From Dipteris shenzhenensis (lineage: Eukaryota; Polypodiophyta; Polypodiopsida; Gleicheniales), in NCBI GenBank assembly GCA_047967505.1, contig CM106540.1: DNA of 64,000 bases, one strand, 5' to 3'. Each line of letters starts with the position of its first letter. The first letter of the stretch is position 1. The notes beneath the pieces are model-generated. The model was not told where the DNA came from, did not search any database, and saw only the letters and a program-made list of their open reading frames with translations. The translations under genes and the position numbers were made by a program. Positions 1 through 12,646 of the stretch are shown here, piece by piece.

Positions 1-549
1 ATTAACAAAGATATGATAACATTAAATCAATGCACACACAATGCATAGAAGCACACTCTATTGATAATCCAGCCTCTCAAGATATTATTAGGACCTTACA
101 CAAGAATATACACAATACCATAAAAAAGTGTACACCAATCAACTAACAAAATTTTCCTAATCCTTGAAGGATGAAGCCATAATCCCTAATAAAATATCGT
201 AACAAACATCGATCAAAACCAAACCATATTTACAACTCTAAAATTGATCACAGTAAACATTGATCAACCCCTAACTATATTTACAACTCTAGCATGATCT
301 AGAGTAGATCAAAAAAACCCTTATGCCTTGAAAAATGTCAACACTAGGATTGTCGATTAACTTCTTGAACTACCAGTTCAAGTCACAAGATTTATAAGAG
401 GATCAATTCGGTATTGGAAGACATGTTACAATGAAAAAAAAAGATCTCTTTAATTGTTGTATACAACAAAACATATTATAAAAAAAAGTAAATTCTAAAG
501 TTTCAACTTTAAAACATTTATCTCATTTGTCAAAAGAGTTTGAAAATTT

Positions 550-1930
550 ACTTGACTTTCAAAATCATCAAGGCTTTGACCATTGGATCATCATCATCTT
601 GTTGATCATTACTTTGGTTTGGAAGGCTAAGAGAGTCTTCCTCATTCTCCTCTTCTTCACCATCCTCGTTGATAGTGTCACCTTCTACTTCATGCTCTCC
701 AACGATTCAATGATGGGAGGAAGATCTTTGTAATATCCATTTTGGGTCTTTTTTCATATGCCACATCTCTTAAGGTAGCTAACAATTGAATATTACAATA
801 GATATATACAAGCTTCTCTGCTTGATCTTGTAGGATTTGTTCCTCAAAGTACTACGGATGTACTCTAATGGATCCAAGACATTTTAAACCTGATTTGGAG
901 CATGGTTGTGCCAAAATACTCATGAAATTTGGATGTAGGAGTTCACAACTAGCACCATTACTCATCCACCATTTTTTTTGCAAATATAGTTTTGGGTATC
1001 ACTTCTACGTTAGTAGATGCTAATAATCCTTCCTTGCATTGGTACTTAGTTAGCTCATTACAACCCTTAGTAACTTTAGCATCCTATAGACAATATGCTC
1101 AAACCACCTAATGGAAGTCATTCATGACTCCATGAAGCTCTTCAAGATTCATGTTCCACAACTCCAGATTAACGAGGTACGCAACACTATGTAGTGGAGT
1201 ATGACATTTTCCCCATTCGTTTCTAAAGAAATTCCACAAGGCCCTCTATTTGGTACATTTAAAGGGCCTTTCAACATTTTTATTAGTTGGAAGCAATGGC
1301 TGATATCTAGTAATGATCGATTGCTCTATGCTCTAAAAGGTCATCCAAGATTCTCCTATGGTGGGGGCCTTTGAGCCCAGAGCTCTCAGCACAATCATAA
1401 TAAGGCATCATTATCCTCATGGAATCCTTAAAAGACTTCCATAATGCTTATGACACTGTCTTTTATTTAATATAATCAGATTCATTTCTAATCACTCTAT
1501 TCCTCTACTCATAAGACCATTTTTGGAATTCACCACAATGGAATGTCCAAAGAAAAAATATGTTATTTTTTAAAATGATTGTAATGCAAAAAAGTGCCTA
1601 CAAAATTTTGCTCCTACATTTAATTGTAGCATTGCAGACCCAACGCTTTAAGTGTGTATTGTTTTGGTCCATTGACATGACTGTACAAACTTTACGATTT
1701 CACAAGCACCATGTGTAATCTCTTTAAACCATGGGCATGCATGTACAGGGCTTGTATCAATCTTTCAACACTAAGTTCAAGATGTGAGCGTAGCATGATG
1801 ATGCATAAAAATGCTAAAACTCTCTTAATAATAGTCCACTAGCCTTTTTACAACTCTTTGCATTATCCATGGCAATATGTACAACTTTGCATGGACCTAC
1901 ATCCGTTATGGTTTCTACCCATATAATTGC
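550..1930 (-). pseudogene. hAT-family transposase relic (DUF659 region to C-terminal dimerisation region)
   Basis: Conceptual translation of the minus strand, with frame changes, recovers the usual order of plant hAT transposases. Around 1840-1930 there is a DUF659-like stretch (DNAKSCKKASGLLL, then YAHILNLVLKD and PWFKEI). Around 1160-1240 is a segment resembling the 'rPLHaAayyLNP' region (TPLHSVAYLVNLELW). Around 800-1000 is the dimerisation-like stretch with WW, a Cys-Ser pair and LVYIYCNIQLL. At 560-690 there is an acidic tail. Many stops and frameshifts interrupt it, so it cannot encode a working transposase, and no terminal inverted repeats were found. The N-terminal BED finger was not recognised; sequence up to about 2.9 kb may be more of the same relic. 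The assignment rests on several ordered motifs recalled from the family, not on a search. Confidence 0.62.
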
Positions 1931-2255
1931 GGCAAAAACTCAAGGATTTCTTTTATTTTTTGAATCAATAAAGTTATTCAAGTCCTCTACTCTCTTTTAT
2001 ACAATCACATTCAATAATAGACATCGATTTATATTATTCCATCCATAAAAAACAATTGTGCATCATGTGTCATGCAAGAGCTGAAAAATATTATGGTTTA
2101 TGTGACCCTTTTTTCTCAGCATATGAGTTTTCTAGTATAATGCAAGGCATTATACATAGGAGGTTTGAATCCTACACCATACCGCACAATGCAATTGTAT
2201 GCATCTTACATGTCTACATTATGAACCATACTCAATGGATAACCAAAACACAAAA

Positions 2256-2505
2256 TTGATTGAATGAGAATGTATGAGCCATCTCCAAGTCTTGCATCTA
2301 AACACTCTCTATAATTGATGGTTGACTCATGCTTAGACTTCCACCCCCAATAGTAACTCCATTTCTATGTGGTGTAGACGTACTAGTTTTTTGATTGATT
2401 GAGAATGTATTGATCCATCTCCAAGTCTTGGATCTAGATACTCTCCATAATTCATTGTTGCCTTATGCTCTAACTTCCACTCCAAATACTGACTCTAGTT
2501 CTATA
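2256..2505. repeat. Two-copy tandem duplication, about 130 bp per unit
   Basis: The units begin at about 2256 and 2389. Both carry 'gagaatgtat', 'ccatctccaagtcttg' and a matching tail ending near 'ctctagttctat' or its diverged equivalent. The copies differ at many positions, so the duplication is old. No coding function is visible. Confidence 0.6.
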
Positions 2506-3169
2506 AGCTTTATGATACAAATGTTTCTTGATTCCCCAATTGAGGCATGCTTGCATCTTGCATCAATACTATTGAGGCATGGGTAGCCTCACTACTTGTG
2601 TGAGGTTGTTTAATTGGATTCTGATATTGTGTTGGAATGATAGAAGATGGGACGTTGGAACAATCACTCATAACATCCAAAATTGGTATGTTTCACCTTT
2701 TTCAATTTGCCTCTATTTATCTTGTAATTGCCACATAATTGTACTTGGCCTTGTAGCATGACAAAGTGCAATAGAGTTATTTATAGAATCAAGTAGGTAA
2801 TCCCATAAGTGAGGGGCATGTCCAAATTTCTCAGCATGACAAAATTGAAGTATCAATTCAACATAGTCATGTGACTTTGATGGCAACGTACCATTTTAGA
2901 CTCATGTTTTTTCTTGCTCTACTTTGTGCTACTCAAGAAGCCTCAAAAAAGGCTCTAGCTATACATTGACTAGAACCTTCATGCATTATGCAGGGAGAAT
3001 GTGCAATCGCATGTGTTTGTGGAGCTTCCTTTTGACTTGCATTAGCATTAAGAACTCTAGTCATAGGCTCGTTAACCACATTGCACATAGTATGAACAAG
3101 CAATGCTTCTATATTTTTAGCTATATTTGTAACTTGCATCCTTGTTGAAGCTCATTCCATTACTTGTAC

Positions 3170-3360
3170 AGTACTTCTTCTAGCTACCAATGGTTCTCTT
3201 TTTGCACTTCCAATACCTATGTGTCTATTTCTTGTCTCCATACTTATGTCTATTTCTTGTCTCTAATACCTATGTGTCTACTTCTTCCAGCTACCAATGG
3301 TTCTCTTTTTGCACTTCCATACCTATGGTTGTCTATTTCTTGTCTCCATACTTATAGATT
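3170..3360. repeat. Two-copy tandem repeat, period about 107 bp
   Basis: 'agctaccaatggttctcttt' followed by 'tgcacttcc' and 'tctatttcttgtctccatac' occurs twice, near 3182 and 3290. A shorter internal repeat of 'tctatttcttgtctc' lies in between. It is low-complexity, pyrimidine-rich sequence without a supported reading frame. Confidence 0.6.
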
Positions 3361-4122
3361 TTTAAACAAAAGGATTATAAGCATAGTCATGTATCAATCC
3401 AATCTCTCTAGATACAATTGGCACCTTACATGAATATAAACCATGGTGCATGCAAGGTGCACTAGGATTAAGATCCAATAGAAAAGGAAAAAAACTTTTT
3501 AACAATCTCATTACCTCAATCTCGTCCATAATTTTAAGTGCATTATTTAATTCCCTCATCCTCACCCTCTCACAACACAATTGTAGCCCACCTTAGCCCC
3601 ATCATGCTAGGTGCAAGAGCTATGGACTACTCCTTTGAAAGCGTCTCTCTAAAGTGGCGAAATAAGATGCTGACAAATTGTGGTCCATCTTACCACATCA
3701 TCCTAGGTGCAAGAGCTTTGGACTATAATCTTGTCGAATGAAGAGTAAGTATTGCTCTCATAAGTCTTTTTAAGTAATAAACTAGTAGGCTACTAAGAAA
3801 TACCGTGTTCAAAACATGCCATACTACCATCGATATTATCCTATATCAATGGCACTAATATTATTACTAAAGATACCTAGCAATGGTGGGAAGCTTACTA
3901 ATGCTAATTTTTATCTAGTTTATTGGTCTAAACCATATTACTACAATAGTTTGAAGATTACCACATCTGAATGATGGAAAACTTACTGATGGTAATTTTT
4001 ACCTGGTTTATCAGTATTTTTTCTTGGCTAACAATATTATGATGTTATTCTCACATGATTTGTGAACAATTTGATGTCCTTGAATGATACTTTTATGAAA
4101 ACATAAAAAAAGGTAATCCATT

Positions 4123-4268
4123 ACACGCACGCGCACATGCACACACGCACACACACACACACGCACGCACGCGCATGTGTACACACGCACGTACACACTC
4201 ATGCATGCACACATGCACACACAAACGCATGCACATGCATGCACGCATGCACACACACACACACACAT
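4123..4268. repeat. Imperfect (AC/GC)n microsatellite
   Basis: About 145 bp of alternating purine-pyrimidine sequence built from cacacg, cacgcg and catgca units. The Cys/Val-rich minus-strand reading frame here is a by-product of the repeat. Such tracts can adopt Z-form DNA; that is general knowledge and is not shown here. Confidence 0.85.
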
Positions 4269-4269
4269 A

Positions 4270-7150
4270 ATGCTTAGGAATATAACTAACTCATGAATGA
4301 TCTTTTTATTTCATAACTAAGATAAGTTATAGGAAATTAATTAAAAGTAGGTTTGAAATCTAATGTACCATTTAATTTTTGCTAATGAGCCAACTCATTT
4401 GTATGTGGAAGGCAATAGACTTGGTGGAAGGACAGTCAGTTGTGTTTTTCCTCACCTCATATAGTGCCTTATCCACTTTCTTTGCAATAATATCTTCAAG
4501 ATTGGCATCCCCATCCAATCTCAAGGTGGTCACTCACAAACATATAACACAGCATTTTAGTGCACAACAGGGTATTTGTTTTAATACAGGAACTTACATG
4601 CCATTTAGATACATGAGGGGATTTATGAAATACTAAGTTAGTGTAATTTATGTGTGATTTATATGTAATTTACAAACATGAGGGGATTTACAAAATAACA
4701 AAATAACAAAAATTACATGAAAAAAATGTAAAAATGCAAGAATAGGGGTATTTTTAAAACATGCTTGCTCACACCGTGTTATGTGGGGTTATGAAGAGTG
4801 CCCCCCTATGCATCTAATTGAGTTGTGACCTATCCAACTAAACCACAGTGACCTAGAAAGATACTTCAAATTAGAATTTCATCTTCATCTTCAACAAATA
4901 TCTAGGTTTCTATCTCATTCTTTTTCATTGCATGTTTTCCTTGCACTTTCCCAGGTTTTTTGAGCAACCTCAAATTTATTTATATTCTTATGCAGACAAA
5001 GCTACATTGGTTTATGAGCTAGCTTCTTATGTATCTTTTACCTATGAGGCAACTTATGGTGCTTGATGTTTCATTGGACGATGGGTTTTTCATTAAAGTT
5101 TAATTTGGTTGTTGAATTTAATGAAAGTTTAATTGGGTTGTTGAATTTAATGCTAATGTATCTGCCTCTTGCATATACCCTATTGTACCCTTCTTCATTG
5201 AATATACGCATGGACACATCTCAAGATGTGATAAACTTGCTATCTATTTGGTGTGGTCACATTCCTTGTATCATTGCATGAAGTATATTAAGAAAGTGTG
5301 GAATTTTTTTTTAAAAGTGTGGAAATTAAAATTTTTATGTTAAAATTGGTGATTGTTTTAACATAAAGTATGCCCTTGTGCTTATATGTTAAGAATTTGT
5401 GAACATTGTTGACAAACCTATGTCCTGTTATAGTTGTTTGATGCTATTTGGAGGGGCTGGTAGTTGCATAGTTTATCATGCCAATGTCTACAATGCAAGA
5501 TCTTCAAAATATCTACGAGATGTTTGATAGTAGAATTGTTAGGCTCCTCTGTACTGCAGTTGATGGAGTCACATTACTTGTTGAGCTCCCTATAAAGTGA
5601 TTGATGAAGTGGCATAATTTATCACATCGACTCAACACCGCGGCGCCTACAATGCAAGATCTTCAAGATCTCTATGGGATGTACAATAAGTAATTGTGCC
5701 TGGTGTGTACCTTGAGGATGCTCATTAAACTCCTCTGGAAATGTATTTGATGGAGATAAGGTTTGACGCCATCTCGCAACCACAGCGTGTCTGATGTAAG
5801 TTCAACTAGATGGTAGACAGCCCTCATGTAATTCATTGATCTCCTCTACAAGTTGAAATCTTTGTGAGGTTACTAATGCTTTATGCTACACTTGATTGAA
5901 CTCTATATTTTATTCACAAATATGAGGCTAGGAAGAAAATTGCAAACCATGTGACAGTGCTACCGATTGGAGTGTGTTGTTTCACCAACCCCCATATGTT
6001 ATGTCTTTCTCATGTACTTCTCATCTCCTTCTCCTTATGTATCGTATTTCTTTTTAATGCTACTAAGCTAACTTTAGTCTCATTCCTTTTTTCAATGTTT
6101 TTAAAAAATTTGAGCTCATCTTTAGAGAGACTAATTAAATAATTTTATCAATGCTATTGAGTTATATTAATAGAGTTACAATACCATATGCATATTTTAT
6201 AAGTCTAGATTATAACATATAAACTATCTATATCTGAATTACCATGGTAATGTATGAATCTGCCTCTCATATGTGATGATACATTTCCATAATCCATATA
6301 TTGTCACCCAAATAAAAACTCCATCTTAATTTTATGCTAGAACTCCATCAGATAGAAATACTTTCTCATTGAAAAATAGACAACATTTTGTAATCCATAT
6401 TTTGTCACACAAAATTCCATCTTAATCTATGGGAACTCTTGTCCTTAACAATTTGTGATGGAATTCCATTGTTACATATCATTATAATCATATTTGGAGT
6501 TCTTTGCAAATTTTTATTTCCAGTAAACCTAACTTTCTAATGAGAAAATGCCTTCTCCTATAGAAATAGTAAAGTGAAGAATTCTTTTACACAAGTCAGT
6601 AATTGATGATAGAACTCCATTGGGGAGAAATACTTACTCATTGCAAGAATGGGAGACATCTAGTACATACCTATTTAGATTTTTAGCAATGTCCAATGGA
6701 CATGTCTCACCTTGGCATATATCCCTTATATGATATAGCTATCCCTTGCAAGTGCAAGGATAGGTGCTGTCTTGTTTTTTTGAATCCCTACCATATATAA
6801 ATTGATTGTTTCTCTTTAGGCTAAATCTTGGAAAGTAGCTCTAGTGTGCTCTTCAGTGAAAAAGAAACAATGATCGCAAGGATTGGTGGAGGTTCTCACC
6901 TCCATAGGGGTTCACGGGTTTAGGAAAGGTTGTAGGGTTTATACATCAATAACAAGTAGCTAGGGCCCATGACACCTGCCTTTTTCTTTCAATCTAGTGT
7001 CATGGTTTTTTAAATGTTTTTACTAAACATTACTTTTGTATTGAACAAGGTGATAGGACCTTGTCTATATGTTGAATGCTTTCTCAATCACTTGTACTTG
7101 GATACTTACCTTTGCTTTTATTAAACACTAGCACCTAGTTTCTAAGAGTG
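4270..7150. other. AT-rich intergenic sequence, no gene recognised
   Basis: Only short reading frames with no recognisable motifs are present. There are small local repeats, for example the two 'aatgcaagatcttcaa' copies near 5500 and 5650. No transposon domain could be identified by eye. Confidence 0.5.
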
Positions 7151-7159
7151 ACTTTAAAA

Positions 7160-7292
7160 CACACACATGCATTTCTTCTTTTGTGAAACACACACACACA
7201 CACACATGCACATATGCGCACGTGCGCACACACACCCATGCCAACACTTGCACACACATGGATGTACACACATGCACATGCACATGCACACA
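7160..7292. repeat. Imperfect (CA)n microsatellite
   Basis: Alternating CA/TG-type sequence, purest at about 7188-7206, with catgca and gcgcac interruptions after it. The short minus-strand Cys/Met/Val-rich frame is a repeat artefact. Confidence 0.8.
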
Positions 7293-8149
7293 CCCAAGAT
7301 TTGGATTGAGAAATATTTTAATTTTAATTGTGTGTATAGCACATAAGCATTAATTTCTTGTCTTGGAGCATAATTACATCTTACGTAATTTTAATTCATT
7401 GTGGTTGACGTAAAATGGCACAAAAGGTTTCTTTTGTCAACATAGGCATGTGAATCAAAAATTGATATTGGATGGTAGATGTTATTTGAAAAGGAACCGT
7501 AGCAATAGTTCGTCTCCAAAAGCATCTACTGTCAAAATCCTCTATAGTGAAAGCTACTTGTAAATTATTTAAACGAAAAAAGAAGTTAGGATCCACTAGA
7601 GATGAATTACAATCCATGTTGTTATATTTTCAAATAACAATTTTGAAAAATAAATATTGCCGGTCTATTGAGCATTTTGTATAATGTTTTATTGTACATT
7701 TATGATGTCTTGCCATATAAATCGTAACAAATAAGTCTACTTCCTTTAAAGAAAGCCATATCAATTAAGTTACATAATTAATACTAACTAGATGTTATTA
7801 TTATGTCTCTATCTTATTGTCCATTTTCAAATCTAAATTTCTTCTACTTGTTTCCAAATGAGAATACCATAAGTGCAATGCTGTGTTTGTGGTTTTGAGA
7901 GATGTTTTACAAAACATAGTTAGAAGCATTTTGCAAGGCCTTTCTTTCTTTGTTTGCACGTAATAATTATAAGGGGAGCTCACTTTATCACTTTTCATGC
8001 AATCATAACAATTTCTTTGCAAATAATAATTTTGAGGAGATTAATTGTAACATTCTTTGACACAAGACATGTTCTTAAAGGCATCATTGGGAAATTTCTT
8101 CAATGTGTGTCAAGGCTACCTATTAAGGGATTTTGTAGTATCATAATTT

Positions 8150-8200
8150 CCTTAAAAAATTTCATCAAGGTGGGCCTTTACACCCAACAACCTCCCACTT
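8150..8200 (-). mobile_element. Copia polypurine tract and start of 3' LTR
   Basis: On the minus strand, positions 8200-8190 read AAGTGGGAGGT, a polypurine tract. It is followed at 8189 by TGTTGGGTGTAAAGGCCC. The intact copia element at 41479-47282 has the same tract and an almost identical LTR start (TGTTGGGGTGTAAAGGCCC). The two insertions therefore belong to related families. The far end of this LTR could not be fixed. The tract sits directly downstream of the RNase H relic at 8220-8606, as expected for the 3' end of such an element. Confidence 0.7.
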
Positions 8201-8219
8201 AAAGGTCATGAGCAAACCT

Positions 8220-8606
8220 TTAACCAACTCCCACTAGTCGAATGCAATGCTCATGCTGAGCCTTTGCAAGACTCTTTGTGAGAGCATCTGCAGGGTTATC
8301 TTGTGTTTTGATCTTAGTCAGTGTGACTAGACCATCATCGAGAACTTGTCTGATAAAGTGGTACCGTACATCAATATGTTTGGTACGTGCATGAAACATG
8401 GCATTCTTAGCCAAACATATGGCACTCTGGCTATCACATCTAAGTATAGGTGTTTTGGTGGGCAGCCCAAAATCCTTGACCAAGCGACCAAGCCAAATAG
8501 CTTCTTTCGAAGCTTTAGTGGCTGAAAAATTTTGTAACCAAACTTCATATGCATCACTGAAAGACGTTGATGTTGTTGTAAATCCTAGCCACTTAAGGTA
8601 GTACAC
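8220..8606 (-). pseudogene. Ty1/copia polyprotein C-terminal relic (RNase H)
   Basis: This minus-strand frame gives the C-terminal RNase H part of a copia polyprotein. Visible blocks are KASKEAIWLGRLV, the catalytic-Asp block CDSQSAICLAKN, FHARTKHIDVRYHF and DNPADALTKSL, and it ends in VGVG shortly before the polypurine tract. The equivalent 3' end of the element at 41479-47282 also ends in a GVG tripeptide. Upstream of 'KASKEA' the expected 'STTEAEY' block is altered and the frame opens into unrelated sequence. No integrase or reverse transcriptase is seen upstream, so this is a 5'-truncated copy. Confidence 0.85.
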
Positions 8607-8609
8607 TTA

Positions 8610-11380
8610 CAAATTCTTGGTATATCAAAGAAGATAGTGTTCAATTTGAACAAGCTATATTGGGTGCATAGGAACACGTGGCACTAAACACAAAAAATTT
8701 CTTGCCTTGCACATTTGAAATGTGATAGAAAAAGGTCAAATTGGAATATCATCTTGTCATAGAACTATTTCCAAGTATATGACGTAAAGACCACTCTCAA
8801 GTACATGATGTAATGCCTTTTATTTCCCATTGTTGTTGATATAAAAGTTTTAAGTGCATGTGAAACTTCTCAAGTATAACATTTTTTGAATAATTCGAAG
8901 CACATTAAGGGGTATAAACTAGTTCAATCTTGAGAAAATATCCACATGTGATTTAGTTTTTTTACAAGTATTTTAAAGTTGTGGATCTAGAATGCCAGAA
9001 TGACAATAGCTTCAAAAGTACAAGTTATTCTTAAATCATATGGTAGCCTAGAGCAGTGCATACAAATGTATAATAATTCAAATGCATTGCAAGTCCATGA
9101 GGTTGGTTCAAGTTCTGGCTAGGCATGGATATTGGTGGGTGCGATGGCATTTAAAGTAAGGCATCACTGATAAGTCAATATGAAGCTCAATATATGAAAA
9201 AAATAATTATAGTGATGGCACATACTTTGCATACGATGGAATTTCATTGTACACTAAGACTTTATTTGAAATGAGATTTTGAGATTTTTCTCAAATCTCC
9301 AAACACCATCAATTGGTTTGAGTATGGTGAGTACACCATTCATGCAAGTGCTTTGTAGAAACCATAGATCAATTTCATTTAAAGATGTCCATGCAAATGG
9401 TTTGAAAGTTTTATTACTTAGTCTCATTTATACATGCACATGCCAAGCTTACTTTCGTTAGTTTACGTAATTGGACATGTTAATGGTTGATCTTGGGAGT
9501 TATTAAGAGGTCTACTCTAATAAGTATTTTCCCCATGTTCTTTTAGGCATAAGCTTTGTTTTATAAGAGCCCACCTTTAATCTATTGATTTAAGAGATAC
9601 ATCTCAAAGTTTTCCTATTAGATGATCTTTAGAGAGGAATTCACTAAACTATATCTATGCTCTTCATTGGAATTTGGAGGCCATAATTTTGAATCTATGT
9701 AGCATCATCAAAAGCTAGATCATACAGAAACACAGGAACACAATATGAAATGGGAGGTGCAAAAGTAAATCACTAATGGGTATTTGCTTGCTAGATTCTA
9801 TGGACATATTGTGCTTTGTAGTGGCAAGTCATAAAAATAAATTATGCACATAAGGCTTTGTCTTAATTTGTCAAAGTCATCAAAGGACCATATACAATTT
9901 ATATTTAACTTATTTTCTTTGCTGGTATAAACCCCAAAATTATTTTCACCGACCGACTTTTTTCTTTCTCTTTTCAAAGGAGTGGCCTACATTGCTAAAA
10001 CTGTGTTATGACAAATAAGTTGAATTTCAGTGAGAAAATGCAAAAGGGAATGGGAGTGCTAGCACTTCACACTAAAGAAGATGAGACATGATACCATCAA
10101 AACAAAAGTAAGATGTCCCAAATAGAGGGAATAACAACTTTGACTTGGTCAAAGTGATGATTTTAAGTACAAGCAAATGCATGCAATAAAACATGACTTA
10201 TGTGATATTGAAGGTTGAATTATAAAGAGGGGGTTATATGGGAAGGTGGGCATGAGGAAGAAGAGGGATGTGATAGTACATGCTAGATGTTGCTAGGAGC
10301 TAGCAGATTGACAGTGGTACACATGTTATTGAAATTTTATCATGTTTAAGTGACGTGGAGATTGAAATGAGCACAACAGATCCTTGTTTACAATTAAGTG
10401 ATGTGGAGACTGACTCATAGCTTGCTAGTGATGATCACAATGGATCAATGTTTGCTTGCATCTCTGTTGTGTGGAACTATGGGGCTAAGAAAGCTTCAAC
10501 TTTGGTTTGTCAGGGAGAAACTAGTGGGGTGAGATGATGTGAGCGGTGATGCAAGTCTAAGGAAGCCTATCAATTTGCGTCTTGGTAAGAGAGCAATCTA
10601 AGAATGGGCATGGCAAGGATGTGTTTGCTTTTGAGCACATGGAAGCCTTATACTAGAAATGTGGGAGTGGAAGTTTACGTTCTTCAAACGAATTGACAAA
10701 GAGTTGTAGGGAAGAAGAGACTGAGAGTTGTAGAGGGACAAAAGGGAAGAAGAGACTAGAGAGGGAAAATTTGAGAATTTGATATGCTTGAGGGGCATTG
10801 ACAATCTTCCAGATGCATGGTTGGTTGGTTGAAATTGCTTCTAGAAAAGGGGAGAGAATTATTTGAAAAAAGTCATCTTGGAAAGTAAACTTTGGAAGCA
10901 CATCCATCTTTTGTATTTGAAATGGGGTACACACTTTGAGAATATGAGGGGTTCGATAAAATAGTGTGTTTATGAGAGCGTATGATATGGCAATAGAGAG
11001 TTGAGGATACAACCATCGTTAATGGTTAGAGATGGAAAAAATGGTAGGTAGTCGTGTGGGTTGGTATCTTGGTGGCTATGTTGTAAATAGTGGGTTGGCG
11101 TGTGAAGGCACATGTTGCTTGCCTCTTTATTATAGTCTTATGTGTTCTTTTCTAGTAGTTCATGTTGTTTACAAGTAGGCCATTTCCTAATGTGAACGTG
11201 CTTGCATCATGCATACCTATCGCCATCAAGGGAAGGTATCCAAGTATAAGGAGATGTGAGCTGCAAGGGAATGGAGATGGGCTTGTTAGTGTGAGTGGCT
11301 AATTAGGCTTTTCGAGATGAGGAGAGGAGGTGGTGTGATGATGCCATTAGAGTGATGGTCTTGTAGGTAAAGATTGAATA
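8610..11380. other. AT-rich intergenic sequence, no gene recognised
   Basis: No domain or convincing reading frame was recognised on either strand. Short frames such as the minus-strand one at 10653-11012 have no recognisable motif and no supporting context. Confidence 0.5.
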
Positions 11381-11479
11381 TGAGAGAGAGAGAGAGATGA
11401 CTCATAATGAAAGGCGGAGAGAGAGGTGGTTTTGTAATCGGTGGTGATGGGGATGTGTTCTGGATGTCTTGTGGAGAAG

Positions 11480-11645
11480 GAAGTCTATGAGGTGGCTAGG
11501 TTAGTCATGGAGGTGAGGCAAGGAGTGAGAGGAGTGGATGAGGCAAGGAGTTGGGAGAGTAAAGGAAGGAGTGAAGGAAAGAGTGAAGGAAAGAGTGTGA
11601 GGAAGGAGTGAGGGAGCGTGTGGGTGGAGTGAGGGAGTTGGTGTG
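11480..11645. repeat. Purine-rich GAGTGAAGGAAA minisatellite
   Basis: Short degenerate repeats of ggagtgaaggaa and gagtgtgagg type make this stretch almost purely purine on the plus strand. It marks the transition from AT-rich flank to the GC-rich island of the zinc-finger gene. The long minus-strand Ser/Pro/Leu frames across it are composition artefacts. Confidence 0.65.
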
Positions 11646-11980
11646 GGCCTGCTTTGCGTAGAGAATTGGGTGTGGCGGTTGGAAAAGGGCTAGGGGAGTG
11701 GACGCATGAACGGGCCACCGTCCTAAAAAGCAAGTTATTCGTGCGTGCGTGGCTTCGTGCGAGCGTGTGCCAATCAAGCAACAATTTTTTAAAATAAAAA
11801 ATTTGCTTTTTGGGTGCCGGGCCCTCCCCACGCTGCTTCTACACCCCGAATCTATTCCAGCAAAGGAGAGTACGAGGGAATGCCGTCTGGCAGCCCCAGC
11901 GAGGCACCGCCAAATGGCGGGCAAGCCGGCACGGCAGGTGGCGAGCACAAGATGTGAGTGAGCGAGCAGGGGTGGTAGCT

Positions 11981-12646
11981 GACGTGGCTCCAGCAACCAG
12001 TGGCGCGGGGTCCGGGCTACGTTGCAGCCGACGTGGACCTTGGGAGGCGGCGTACAGATAATGGGCCGAGTCCAGCGCCACGTCTGCAATCTGCAGACCT
12101 GCAGACGGAAGCCAACGTGGCGGCGGAAGGAGCTCCGGTAAGTAGACGTGCGGTTGACGCTGTCTAAGGATGACGTGGCCGGCGGCTGGCGTATTTTACT
12201 CACTGTAGCTAAGAAGGTAGATAGAGCAAAACTTCCGTAAACGTGCCGCGGACGCTAGAGACGAAGGGAGCGGGCCGCGGACGCTGGAGGGGGTGTGGGG
12301 GTGACGGTGACCCCTTGCGTATGTACCTGACGTGGAAAGCGGCTAGGTGTAGTTGAACGAAAGAGGGTTTGAACGAGCAGTCGGCGGGGTAATAAACTGT
12401 GAAAAAGGCTCTCAAGCCGACGTGGCGAAAAAGTGCAGACGTGGCAGGAGCTAGTGTAGGAGAGAAAAGGAAGGGGCGAGAGCTGACGTGTAAAGGCCTG
12501 AGGATGCAGGCGTGGCAGAAGCTAGTGTAGGGACAAGGAGAGCCGACGTGTTGGCTCAGAATGAAAGGGTTGAGTGAAGCCGACGTGGTGCGGACGGTTA
12601 AAGAGTGCAGGGGCGAGAGTGGGCGTGGAGGAGCAAAGGACGTGTG
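11981..12646 (+). promoter_or_regulatory. Promoter array of at least 12 ACGTG (ABRE/G-box-like) elements
   Basis: GACGTGGC occurs at 11981, 12172, 12419 and 12438, and reversed at 12077. AACGTGGC is at 12114. GACGTGGA is at 12030 and 12329, and GACGTGGT at 12582. Other GACGTG cores are at 12145, 12485, 12545 and 12639. In established plant biology ACGTGKC is the ABA-response element core bound by bZIP factors. Four copies read AGCCGACGTG (12026, 12415, 12541, 12578), overlapping a DRE/CRT-type RCCGAC core with the ACGTG core. Nearly all lie on the gene strand, 150-800 bp before the TATA-like box. Part of the array is a local duplication: 'gcaggagctagtgtagg' near 12442 resembles 'gcagaagctagtgtagg' near 12514. 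Binding itself is inferred. Confidence 0.65.

Noticed and set aside
4011-4268. Cys/Val-rich minus-strand frame
   Set aside because: Produced by the (AC)n repeat.
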